A DNA stretch of 64,000 nt from Callipepla californica brunnescens (Eukaryota; Chordata; Aves; Galliformes; Odontophoridae), in assembly GCA_023055505.1 (NCBI GenBank), contig JALIRH010000118.1:558001-622000 (forward strand). Direction: 5' to 3'. The position numbers and the translations under genes were made by a program. This document shows positions 55,446 to 64,000 of this stretch, one piece after another. Position 1 is the first letter of the stretch. Every line of letters starts with the position of its first letter. Below the pieces are notes generated by a model, which saw nothing but the letters and a program-made list of their open reading frames with translations, did not search any database and had not been told where the DNA came from.

Positions 55446-58396
55446 CCCAGCCTTGCCCTGACTTTCCTTGCCTTTCCCTGCCAAGCCCTGCCCTGCCCTG
55501 CCTTTCCCTGCTCTGCCTTACCCTGCCCTGCTTTGCAAACCTTGCCCGTCCCTGCTTTGCCATGCCTTACCTTGCCCTGCCCTTCCCTGCCCTGCCTTCC
55601 CCTGCCCTTCCCTTTTCCTGCCCTGTTTTGCCCTGCACTATCTTTTCCTTGCCTTGCTTGGCCCTGCCTGGCACTGCTCCGCCCTGTACTACCCTGCCCC
55701 ACCCTGCCCTGCCTTGCCCTGCCTTCCCTGCTCCGCCCTGCCGTGCACTGCACCGCATTGCCTTGCCTTGCCCTGCCAAGCCCTGCCCAGCCTAGCCTTG
55801 TTTTGACTTTCCTTGCCCTGATCTGCCCTGCCCCGCCCTGCCCTGCCTTGCTTTGCTCTGCCTTCCCCTTGACCTGCCCTGCCTTGTCTTCCTTACCTTG
55901 CCTGCCCCACCCTGACCTGCCATGCTCTGACCCGCCCTGCCTTGTCTTCCTTGCCTTGCCCTGCCCTACCCTGCCTTGCCCTGCCCTGCCCTGCTTTTCC
56001 TTGCCTTGCATTGAACTACCCTGTCTTGCCTTGCCCTGCCTTGCCTTTACCTTGCTCTTCCCCTTGCCCGTGCACTTGCCCTGTCCTGCCATTGCTTGCC
56101 TTGCCCTGCCTTACCTTGCTATGCTCTACCTTGCTTTGCCCCGCCTTGCCCTGTCATTCCTTGCCCTGCTTTGCCCTGCCCTGCCTTCCCTTGCCCTATT
56201 TTGCCTTACCTTGTCCAGCCTTGCTCTGCCTTGCCCTGCCCAACCATGCCCTACTTCGCCCGGCTCTACCTTGCCCTGCCTTGCCTTGCCCTGCCTTGCC
56301 CTGCCATGCTTTGCCTTCCCCTACCCTGCCTTCCCTTGCCCTGCTCTCCCTTGCCTTGCCCTGCTCTGTCCTGCCTTCTCCTGCCCTTCCTTGTCTTCCT
56401 TGCCTTGTCCTACTCTTACCTGCCCTGTTTTCCCCTGCCCTGCCTTGTCTTCCTTGCCTTCCCCTGCCCTTCCGTAACCTACCTTGCCCTGCCTTATTTT
56501 GTATTGCCCTGCCCTGCCTTACCTGCCCCACCCTACCCTACCCTGCCTTGTCCTGACCTGCCCTGCCCTTCCTTGCCTTCCTCTGCTCTGCCCTGCCTTG
56601 TTCTGCCTTGCCTTAACTTGACCAGCCTTGCCCTGCATTGCTCTGCCCTGCCCTGCCCTGCCTTGCCTGACATTGCATTGCCCTACCCTGCCCTGCCCCA
56701 CCTTGCCCTGCCCTGCCCTACTATGCCTTACTTTGCCCGGCTCTACCTTGCCCTGCCTTGCCCTGCCCTACTTTTCCCAGCCCTAACTTGCCCTGTCATG
56801 CCCTTCCTTGCACTGCCCTGACCTTCCTTGCCCTGACCCGCCCTGCACTGCCCTGCCTTGCTTTGCCCTGTCTTCTCCTGCCCTGCCTTACCTTGATTCG
56901 CCCTGCCCTGCCTTTCTTTGCCTTGCCTTGCCTTCTTCTGCCCTGCCCTGCCTTGTTCTGCCTTGTTTTGTTTTGCCTTGCCCTGCCCTTCCCTGCCCTG
57001 CCTTCCCATGCCCTGCCCTGCCCTGCATTGCCCTGTCCTTCCCTACTCTGCCTTGCCTGCCCTGCCCTGCCTTAACTTGCCCTGCCATAACCGGCCCTGC
57101 CCTGCCTTACCTTGCCCTGCCTTAATTTGCTCTGCCCTGCCCTGCCTTTTCCTTGCCTTGCATTGCCCTACCCTGCCTTGCCTTGCCCTGCCCTGCCTTA
57201 CCTTGCCCTGCCCTGCCTTTCCTTGCCTTGCATTGCCCTACCCTGCCTTTACTTACCTCGCCCGGCCTTATCTTGCTATGCTCTGCCTTGCTTTGCCCCG
57301 CCCTGCCTTGCCTTGTCTTGCCCTGTCATTCCTTGCCCTGCTTTGCCCTGCCCTGCCTTGCCGTGCCCTGCCCTGCTCTACCTTGTCCTGCATTGCCCTG
57401 CCAAGCCCCGCCTTACCCTGCCCTGCCATGCTCTTCTTTGCCATGCCCTGCCTTGCCTTACCTTGTCCAGCCTTGCTCTGCCTTGCCTTGCTTTCCTTTG
57501 CCATGCCCTGATTTGCCCGGCCCTTCCCTGCCCTGCCCTGCTTTGCCATGCCTTACCTTGCCCTGCCCTGCCTTTCCTTGCCTTGCATTGCCCTACCCTG
57601 CCCTGCCTTGTCCTGCACTATCTTTGCCTTGCTCTGCTTGGCCCTGCCTGGCCCTTCCCTGCCCTGCACTACCCCGCCCCACCCTGCCCTGCCTTGCCCT
57701 GCCTTCCCTGCTCAGACCTGCCCTGCCCTGCCCTGCACTGCCCTGCATTGCCTTGCCTTTCCTTGCCTTGCCCTATTTTCCCCTGCCCTGCCTTGTCTTC
57801 CTTGCCTTGACCTGCTTCACCCTGCCCTGCCTTCCCCTGCCCTTCTTTCCCCTGTCCTGCCCTGCCTTGCCTTTCCCTAACATGCATTGTCCTGACCTGT
57901 ACTGCCTTGCACTGCCTTGCCTTGCATTGCCCTGCCCTGGCGTGCCTTGACCTACCTTGCCTTGCCTTGTTTTGCCTTCCCTTGACATGTCCTGCCTTGC
58001 CCCGACTTGCCCTGCCCTGCCTTGCCTCACCCTGCCCTACCTTGTCCTGCATTGCCCTGCCAAGCCCCGCCTAACCCTGCCGTGCCATGCTTTACCTTGC
58101 CCTGCCCTACCTTGCCCGGCCCTGCCTTGCCATGTTTTGCCTGACTTTGCATTGCCCTACCATGCCCTGCCCTGCCCTGCCCTGCCTTACCCTGCCCTTC
58201 CTTTGCCCTGCCCTTCCTTGCCCTGCCCTTCTTTGTCCTGCATTGCCCCGCCAAGCCACGCCTTACACTGCCCTGCCATGCCCTACTTTGCCCTGCTCTA
58301 CCTTGCCCTGCCTTGTCTTGCCTTGCCCTGCCATGCATTGCCTTTACCTTCCTTCCTCTGTTCTGCCCTGCCTTGTTCTGCCCCGCTTTGCCCTGC
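55446..58396. repeat. Pentamer satellite between ERV-e and the solo LTR
   Basis: Satellite with another copy of the TTTACCTTGCTCTTCCCCTTGCCCG landmark at about 56045. CTTGCC-rich 10-20 bp sub-units are common in 57100-57350. No gene is seen. Confidence 0.9.
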
Positions 58397-58833
58397 TGTC
58401 ACAGTGTTATCCGTGACAGTAACCCAAGGGGGAACCGAGAAGGGAAAAAAAGAAAGGGAGAGGGAAAAAAAAACTGCCGCGCGGCCGCCTCAGCAGAGCC
58501 GCGCGCTCCAGGGGGAGGGGAAACAGAGGGGATTGAGGGTCTGTAAAGAAAAACACAACGGCACGATCTGAGAAGGAACGCTAACTTTACTAAATCTAAT
58601 AAAAATGAACAATTGAGAGAGAGAGACAAATTTTCCAAACCAGAAAGAACTGGGAGCTTACTTTACACGTGCTGAACTCCTCACGGCAGCCCCGACAGCG
58701 CGCCACAAAAAGCGCGGGCTTCGCGTCTGTTGCGGAGCTCCACCCCTCCCCTGCTCCCACAGCATTAACTCCTTAACGGCCTGCATGATGTTCTGATGTG
58801 GAATACCGGCATCAAAACCACAAAACCACAACA
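58397..58833 (-). repeat. Solo LTR (437 bp) of the ERV-b type
   Basis: Same length and ends as the ERV-b LTR (TGTTGTGG at 58833, GTGACA at 58397 on the - strand). It is flanked on both sides by CCTGC (58392-58396 and 58834-58838), consistent with a 5-bp duplication and LTR-LTR recombination, though CCTGC is also the satellite unit. No internal ERV sequence is attached. Confidence 0.92.
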
Positions 58834-59350
58834 CCTGCCTTCCCTTGCCCTGCTTTGCCTTACCTTGTCCAGCCTTGCTCTGCCTTGCCTTGCCCTGCCC
58901 TGCCTTGCCTGACCTTGCATTGCTTTACCCTGCCCTGCATGCCTTGCCCTGCCCCGCCTTGCCCTGCCTTCCTCTGCCCTGCCTTGCCTTACTTTATCCA
59001 GCCTTGCTCTGCCTGCCCTTCCCAGCACTGCATTGCCCTGCCCTTCCCTGTCTTGCCTTCCCCTGCCCTGCCCTGACCTGCCTTGACCTTCCTTGCTCTC
59101 CCTTGTTCTGCCTTCTATTGACTTGCCCTGCCTTGCCCCGAATTGCCCTGCCCTGCCTTGCCTTGCCCTGCCCTGCCTTGTCCTGCATTGCCTTGCCAAG
59201 CCCCGCCTTACCCTGCCCTGCCATGCCCTACTTTGCCCTGCCCTGCCTTGCCTTGTCTTGCCTTGCCCTGCCCTTCCTTGCCTTCCTATGCTCAGCCCTG
59301 CCTTGTTCTGCTTTGACTTGCCCTGCCCTGCCTTCCCTTGACTTGCCCTG
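58834..59350. repeat. Pentamer satellite, last block before ERV-f
   Basis: About 0.5 kb of the same satellite, ending CTTGACTTGCCCTG at the ERV-f LTR. No satellite is seen to the right of 59350 within the window. Confidence 0.9.
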
Positions 59351-60072
59351 TGTGAAAGACAGAAACTGTTTTTCCCTTCTTTTGTCTCAAAGCTTGCTTC
59401 GTAAGGCCTTTTCTGGTGACAAGACTCTGACTGATAACTGCCGGTTACCCAGATGGGTGTTACGGTGCCTCATTGTCTCTGCTTATGGTTGCAAAGATAA
59501 GCAGAAATAGGTGCAAATAGTCTTTTCCGGGGGGTAGGCTTGGAGAAGCTGACCACCACAGAAAGACAATGCTCCTGCATGGCAAGGAAGGCAACATCCG
59601 CTGCTGGCTTATCTGTTGGGCCAGACATGTCACACAAGCAAAGAGAAAAAAATACCTGAGAAATGGGGATAAAAGGCCTTCACTGTACCAAGGATTTGGG
59701 AGATGAAGAGAGGAGAAGAATTCCTGGAGAAGAACTCCCAGAGAGAAAATCTTTGAGGAGAACTCCCGAAGACGGACCCTGAGGCCTGCTTGCTGCCATC
59801 TCCCATCCCCCGCGGTGACCAGACGAGTTCCTGTGACTATGAACCTCGTTGGACCCACGGTGGTGATTATATCTCTCTTGCTTTCTATCAAGACTCCTTG
59901 CTTTTTTTTATCCCTTTTCTATCGCTCACCTTCCCTTCCCCATATCCCTAAGCAACTAGTAATTGTAATAAACTGGTTGGGCTAACATTTGACCCGTTGT
60001 GTCTTAATCTCGCCATCGGGTATACACATAATCAAAGAACCTCGTCTCCCTCCTTTATATTGGAGCGTGACA
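59351..60072 (+). repeat. ERV-f 5' LTR (about 722 bp)
   Basis: Starts TGTGAAAGAC and ends GAGCGTGACA. TATA-like GATAAAAGG lies at 59669-59677, which places the start of R near 59700. An AATAAA polyadenylation signal is at 59967-59972, in the expected place after R start. A GA-rich stretch with repeated GAAGAACTCCC/GAGAACTCCC lies in R (59707-59775). The 3' end is set by the nearby PBS and could be off by a few bases. Confidence 0.85.
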
Positions 60073-60079
60073 TTTTTAA

Positions 60080-60097
60080 TGGCGTAGTCGGCAGGAT
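60080..60097 (+). other. ERV-f primer binding site, tRNA-Ser
   Basis: TGGCGTAGTCGGCAGGAT matches all 18 bases of the complement of the 3' end of vertebrate tRNA-Ser(AGA) including CCA, as I know that tRNA. It starts seven bases after the proposed LTR end. Confidence 0.82.
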
Positions 60098-60133
60098 ACC
60101 CGACAGTGAGAGTGTTGCCCTTCCAGGTATAGT

Positions 60134-60530
60134 TGATGTGTGTACCTTCTGGAGTTGTCCGGAGTGATATTTATTTTTGATAATTTAGATGTGAGTGCCT
60201 CTCCAGAAAGATCACTCCGCATATTGAACCTTAATTTTGTGAAATTTGTATCTCTTTTCTTGTGTGTACCTCCTGGAGTTGTGAGGAGTGATAACTGTGA
60301 TAATTTGGTCATTTAGACGTGTATACCTCTCCAGGAAGAATCACTCCGCATACTGAAACTTAGCTGTGTTTGTGGGAACTTTAAGTAAAGTTGATCCTTT
60401 TCCTGTGTGCACCTCCTGGAGTTGCAATTACCAATAATTTGGTAATTCTAACGTGAGCACCTCTCCAGGAAGATCACTCCACATATTGAAACTTAACTGT
60501 GTCTTTGGAACTGTTTATGTGTGTGCCTCT
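60134..60530 (+). repeat. ERV-f leader: three and a half diverged tandem units with complementary arms
   Basis: Units start at about 60138, 60263, 60404 and 60519, each opening TGTGTACCTCCTGGAG or similar, with ATCACTCC(G/A)CATA towards the end of the first three. In units 1 and 2, arm A (TTCTGGAG or TCCTGGAG) and arm B (GGAGTGAT) precede their complements in the order A-B-A'-B'. When arm A changes between units, A' changes to match. Unit 3 has lost arm B. The leader has no long open frame. Confidence 0.75.
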
Positions 60531-60771
60531 CGGGAGCCTATTAAGTGATTTTGGGACCCGTGAAGATTATTGGGCATTTTCGAAACGTAAGGGTACCTCC
60601 TAGCTTAGTCGTGAGGTTTGAAGTTTTTTTTCTCTGTGTGGCTTCACAGAGAAGTGAGAAGTGGTTTACGTATTAGCATTTCCTTTGATTCTCTTTGTCT
60701 TTTGCACGCTCCTCTCAGTAAACACTTTACCCTCTCTCTTTCTCCGTGTAGATTTTTCTGTATACTGAGAA

Positions 60772-62277
60772 ATGAGCGAAAGTGTAGTCACAATGAAAGG
60801 TGAAGATGTATTATTTGACCTCTTAGAAAGATATGGTGCCAGACCCTCCTTTACAGGGGTAGACTGGGCACGGCAAAACTGGCATAACCTGCAGAGTATC
60901 TCAGACCGTATTAATGTCCTGCAGAAAAACGCTCGTACCCGACCTGGAAAAGGAAAGGCATTTATTTGTGCAGTATTGGGTTCGGCTCTGGTTGCAGCCA
61001 TAGAATTCCGTGACCAGCAGCTCAAAGCAGAAAGCCAAGCTTTACAAGCGCTGCAAGAATCAGTTAAAGTTAGTCAGGAATTGATAAAAGCTCTGCAAAA
61101 TCAAATTGCAAACCTAGAAGAGCAATTAGAAAGAGAAAAACATAATTCTGATCTGTTGCAAATAGCTTTAAGGGAAGTGTTAACGGGTAAGGATGCCAGT
61201 TGTACTAGCGCACCTCAAGATATAACTTATCCAAGGGAGGAATTGCAAGGTATAAAGGCAGGTGTAGACAAATTAGAAGCCTCCCCAGCTCAGTTGCGTC
61301 CTTTAATTAAAACTGAGTATTCATACGATAATGGTGAGGATTTAGATCCTCAAATGAGCATTAAAGAAACCCCTTTCTCTGCTACTGAGCTAGCAAAATT
61401 GAAAAGAGATTTTGGCCGCTCTCCTAAGGAATCAGAAACAGAGTATGTATGGAGGGTCAGCCTCACAGGTGGAGATCAGATACTTTTAACTGAAAAAGAG
61501 GCTGAAGGTTATTGGGGACCAGGAGTATTTTTAACTACTGGAAACAATCGTGCTCCTTGGTCCCTCACACAGAGAGCTGCCTATTGGGCAGGCGGTCTCA
61601 ATCCCCTAGAAAGGGGAGACCCCCTTGCCATTACTGGAACCATTGATCAACTAGTAGAGAATGTTCAGAAGGCTGCCTGTCTCCAAATGATGTATGACAG
61701 GAAGTTGCAGTTACACCATGAATCGCCCATGATGTTGCCCGTTGATCCTGAGAGAATGACCCCTCTAATCAGGGGGCTTCCAGAATCACTGAAACCCATA
61801 GGCATACAGTTGCAGGGAACGATACAGGCTATGTCTCAGGGAGAAAGAACCCGGGTAATGTTAGAAGGAACTGCAACTTCTAATCATCTGCAGACAGGAT
61901 GCAAAGTATGGACATGGGGGGAGGTTGCCCAAGAGTTAATTAACTATGGGAGAAAATATGGGCCGGTGGTGCCTTTACCCAGTAAATCTGAGCCAAGGGG
62001 AGTAAGGCTTGCTGCAGCCAGTCTTGCCTTCAGGCCACCTAGCCCAAAGCTTAGAACTGAAAAGGTTTCATGCTCACTGAGGCGAAGCATTGAGCATAAA
62101 CGTAATGACCTTTGGACTCTGGGCTGGAAAAAGGGCATTCCACGAAATTTAATGGATGGATTGACAACAGATAGGCTCGAGATGCTGGTGACTGGTTGGC
62201 CAACTAGATTTGAGGAAAGCAAAACTCCAGGTCCTAGTGCTCCTCCCATAGCACCAGAAGACCTGCCGGAAAACTGA
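60772..62277 (+). CDS. gag: ERV-f Gag, intact
   Basis: 501 codons from ATG 60772 (MSESVVTMKG) to TGA 62275-62277, no break. No N-terminal Gly for myristoylation. A hydrophobic segment at about residues 63-79 (AFICAVLGSALVAAIEF) is followed by a long helix with coiled-coil character (about 80-137: repeated LQ and EQLERE patterns). The middle holds EYVWRVSLTGGDQI, at a position and with a shape like the WLLRCWDNGA motif of the other Gags, then VQKAACLQMMYDRKL. The C-terminus is basic and then proline-rich, with no CCHC zinc knuckle. It follows a 674-base leader. Whether the hydrophobic segment spans a membrane or packs in a helical bundle cannot be told from sequence. Confidence 0.88.
   Translation: MSESVVTMKGEDVLFDLLERYGARPSFTGVDWARQNWHNLQSISDRINVLQKNARTRPGKGKAFICAVLGSALVAAIEFRDQQLKAESQALQALQESVKVSQELIKALQNQIANLEEQLEREKHNSDLLQIALREVLTGKDASCTSAPQDITYPREELQGIKAGVDKLEASPAQLRPLIKTEYSYDNGEDLDPQMSIKETPFSATELAKLKRDFGRSPKESETEYVWRVSLTGGDQILLTEKEAEGYWGPGVFLTTGNNRAPWSLTQRAAYWAGGLNPLERGDPLAITGTIDQLVENVQKAACLQMMYDRKLQLHHESPMMLPVDPERMTPLIRGLPESLKPIGIQLQGTIQAMSQGERTRVMLEGTATSNHLQTGCKVWTWGEVAQELINYGRKYGPVVPLPSKSEPRGVRLAAASLAFRPPSPKLRTEKVSCSLRRSIEHKRNDLWTLGWKKGIPRNLMDGLTTDRLEMLVTGWPTRFEESKTPGPSAPPIAPEDLPEN
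62238..62277 (+). promoter_or_regulatory. ERV-f gag-pol overlap, putative -1 frameshift region
   Basis: The pol frame is -1 to gag and opens after a TAG at 62235-62237, giving a 40-base overlap with gag. GGAAAAC directly precedes the gag TGA (62268-62274) and is phased for a -1 slip, but it is not a standard X-XXY-YYZ heptamer. Frameshifting is inferred from frame layout only. Confidence 0.45.
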
Positions 62278-64000
62278 TTCCTTCACCTCTCTCAAGTGAG
62301 TGGGGAGGTGAAGGGTGGATGCATATTAGAAAGCTCACAATAAAAGGAAACGATCTGTTAATTACTTGCATTGTTGAACCCAATTTGGTTCCAGTAACTT
62401 TTCTGGTAGATACAGGAGCACAAATCTCAGCTATCAAAAGGGAGGATGCTGACCGTGCAGGTGTAACCCTATCCTGCAGGAAAATATTTATAACAGATGC
62501 TATGGGAGGTGTACATTCACAAACCATGGCAACAGTGAGATTAAGGTTACCTGGGGAGGAACAGTCTCAGGATGTCCCTATGGTAGTGGGAACTCTCCCG
62601 CTTAATTTGTTAGGATTAGATATCCTGAAGGGTAGGAGATGGACTGATGACCAGGGAAGGAGCTGGGTGTTTGGCATCCCCACTCTAGACATTCGCTTAT
62701 TGCAAATAGCACCTCAGCTTCCACCCTCCCACCTTACCTCTGTTAGACCTTACCCTTTACCTTTAGGAGCACGTAGTGGTATTGGCCCAGTGCTGGCAGA
62801 ATTAAAGGAGCAGGGAGTTGTGATATCCACTCACTCCCCGTTTAACTCTCCAGTGTGGCCTGTTAGAAAACCGAATGGCAAATGGAGGCTGACTGTTGAT
62901 TACCGCAAGCTAAATGCTAACACTGGACCGTTAACTGCAGCTGTACCTAACATTTCTGAATTGATAGCAGCTATCCAAGAGCAAGCTCATCCTATTATGG
63001 CCACTATTGATGTTAAGGACATGTTCTTTATGGTCCCCCTGCATCCTGATGACCAACTCCGTTTTGCTTTTACATGGGAGGGGCAGCAGTATACTTTCAC
63101 CCGTCTCCCCCAGGGGTATAAACACTCTCCGACTTTGGCTCACCATGCACTGGCACAGGAGCTTGAACAGATACCCCTGGAAGAAGGAGTTAAGATTTAT
63201 CAATACATCGACGATATCCTCGTAGGAGGAGACCAGTTGATAGCAGTAAAAACAATGCATGATAGAATAATAAAGCATTTAGAAGGACTGGGTTTGACTA
63301 TTCCTCCAGATAAAATTCAGTCTCCGGCTGCTGAAGTAAAATTCTTGGGTATCTGGTGGAAGGGTGGTATGGCCTGCATTCCGCAGGATACCCTCTCAGC
63401 CTTAGATCAACTTAAAATGCCAGAGAATAAAAAAGAATTACAGCATGTTCTTGGACTTCTAGTATTTTGAAGAAAACATATCCCTGACTTTTCTATTATT
63501 GCCCGTCCGCTGTATGACTTGCTGCGGAAGGGAGCGTCATGGGAATGGACTTCAGTTCAGGAAGAAGCTTTGCAGCTTCTGATTTTTGAAGCTATCACCC
63601 ACCAGTCCTTAGGTCCTATCCACCCCTCTGACCCTGTACAAATAGAATGGGGATTTGCTCACTCAGGATTGTCTATACATCTCTGGCAAAAGGGTCCAGA
63701 AGGTCCTGTGAGACCTATTGGATTCTATTCCCGCAGCTTTAAGGATGCAGAGAAGCGATACTCTCAGCTGGAAAAGGGTCTGTTTGTTGTCAGCCTAGCT
63801 TTGCGAGAAGCTGAGAGGACTATTCGACAGCAGCCTATAATACTGAGGGGCCCATTTAAGATTATCAAGTCTGTAATATCTGGCACCCCTCCTCCTGATG
63901 GGGTGGCACAGCGTGCTTCTGTCCGAAAGTGGTATGCACAGATTGAACACTATTGTAATATCTTTACAGTCACAGAAGGAGCTCCAAAAACACTCGCTAT
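62278..64000 (+). pseudogene. pol: ERV-f pol: protease, RT and start of RNase H, one stop codon
   Basis: The frame is open from within gag to 63470. Protease has FLVDTGAQISAI (Asp near residue 30 from the ATG at 62319) and LLGLDILKG. RT has SPFNSPVWPVRKPNGKWRL, TIDVKDMFF, TRLPQGYKHSP and catalytic YQYIDDILVGG (YIDD 63205-63216), then KFLGIWW. A TGA at 63468-63470 falls in the connection region, where the next residues in the same frame (RKHIPDFSII) fit directly. The frame then stays open to 64000 and shows GFYSRSFKDAEKRYS of the RT-RNase H connection. Apart from this stop I see no damage. The rest lies outside the window. Confidence 0.9.

Larger units (their letters stand above)
59351..64000 (+). 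mobile_element. ERV-f: 5' part of a well-preserved provirus, runs off the window
   Basis: 5' LTR, tRNA-Ser PBS, long structured leader, intact gag, then protease, RT and the start of RNase H. Only one clear break is seen (TGA at 63468-63470). It has a different lineage, LTR and primer from the other elements. Integrase, any env and the 3' LTR would lie beyond 64000. Confidence 0.9.

Noticed and set aside
60080..60097. tRNA gene fragments at PBS positions
   Set aside because: Only 18 bases match tRNA 3' ends, next to LTR ends; no tRNA body follows.
62268..62274. GGAAAAC as a standard slippery heptamer in ERV-f
   Set aside because: It is well placed before the gag stop but does not fit the X-XXY-YYZ rule; kept only as a weak candidate. 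No better heptamer was seen, nor one in the 36079-36128 overlap of ERV-d.

Overview
The window is vertebrate, most likely bird, heterochromatin-like DNA. It has no recognisable host gene, RNA gene or CRISPR array. About 41 kb of the 64 kb is one C-rich pentamer satellite (CCTGC/CTTGC, i.e. TGCCC on the + strand and GGGCA on the - strand), always in the same polarity. Six endogenous retrovirus (ERV) bodies and one solo LTR lie in or beside it. The bird assignment is an inference from the style of the env-less, ERVL-like elements and the GC-rich pentamer array; I could not run a search.

Layout: satellite 1-286; ERV-a (+, 287-2174, truncated gag-pol with an LTR remnant); satellite 2175-8619 with two copies of a 157-bp non-satellite spacer; ERV-b (-, 8620-11838, 5' LTR, gag, start of pol); satellite 11839-28071, including a 2,385-bp higher-order repeat in three tandem copies (about 18350-25560); ERV-c (-, 28072-31672, both LTRs, PBS, PPT, gag fused by deletion to a complete integrase); satellite 31673-34157; ERV-d (+, 34158-38957, 5' LTR, PBS, decayed gag, protease-RT-RNase H-integrase); satellite 38958-51149; ERV-e (-, 51150-55445, 5' LTR, PBS, gag with heptad repeats, protease and RT); satellite 55446-58396; solo LTR (-, 58397-58833); satellite 58834-59350; ERV-f (+, 59351 to the window end, 5' LTR, tRNA-Ser PBS, structured leader, intact gag, nearly intact protease-RT).

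Three ERV lineages are present. Lineage 1 (a, d) looks ERVL-like. Lineage 2 (b, c, e and the solo LTR) has a Gag with hydrophobic, probably membrane-inserted N-terminal segments. It keeps gag and pol in one frame separated by a UAG codon with a hairpin just downstream in both copies that retain the junction, which suggests stop-codon readthrough. The one copy with a complete 3' end (c) has no env. Lineage 3 (f) has a tRNA-Ser primer site and a leader of repeated units whose complementary arms covary. In all three lineages the Gag N-terminus carries a hydrophobic segment, and in a clear subset this is followed by a coiled coil.

The very long open frames over the satellite (runs of P-C-P-A-L on +, Q-G-R-A-G on -) arise because a stop-free 5-bp period keeps all six frames open. 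I do not regard them as genes. Apparent start codons in such frames are often TTG/GTG and carry no weight. All boundaries were placed by eye and may be off by a few bases to tens of bases where an ERV meets satellite.
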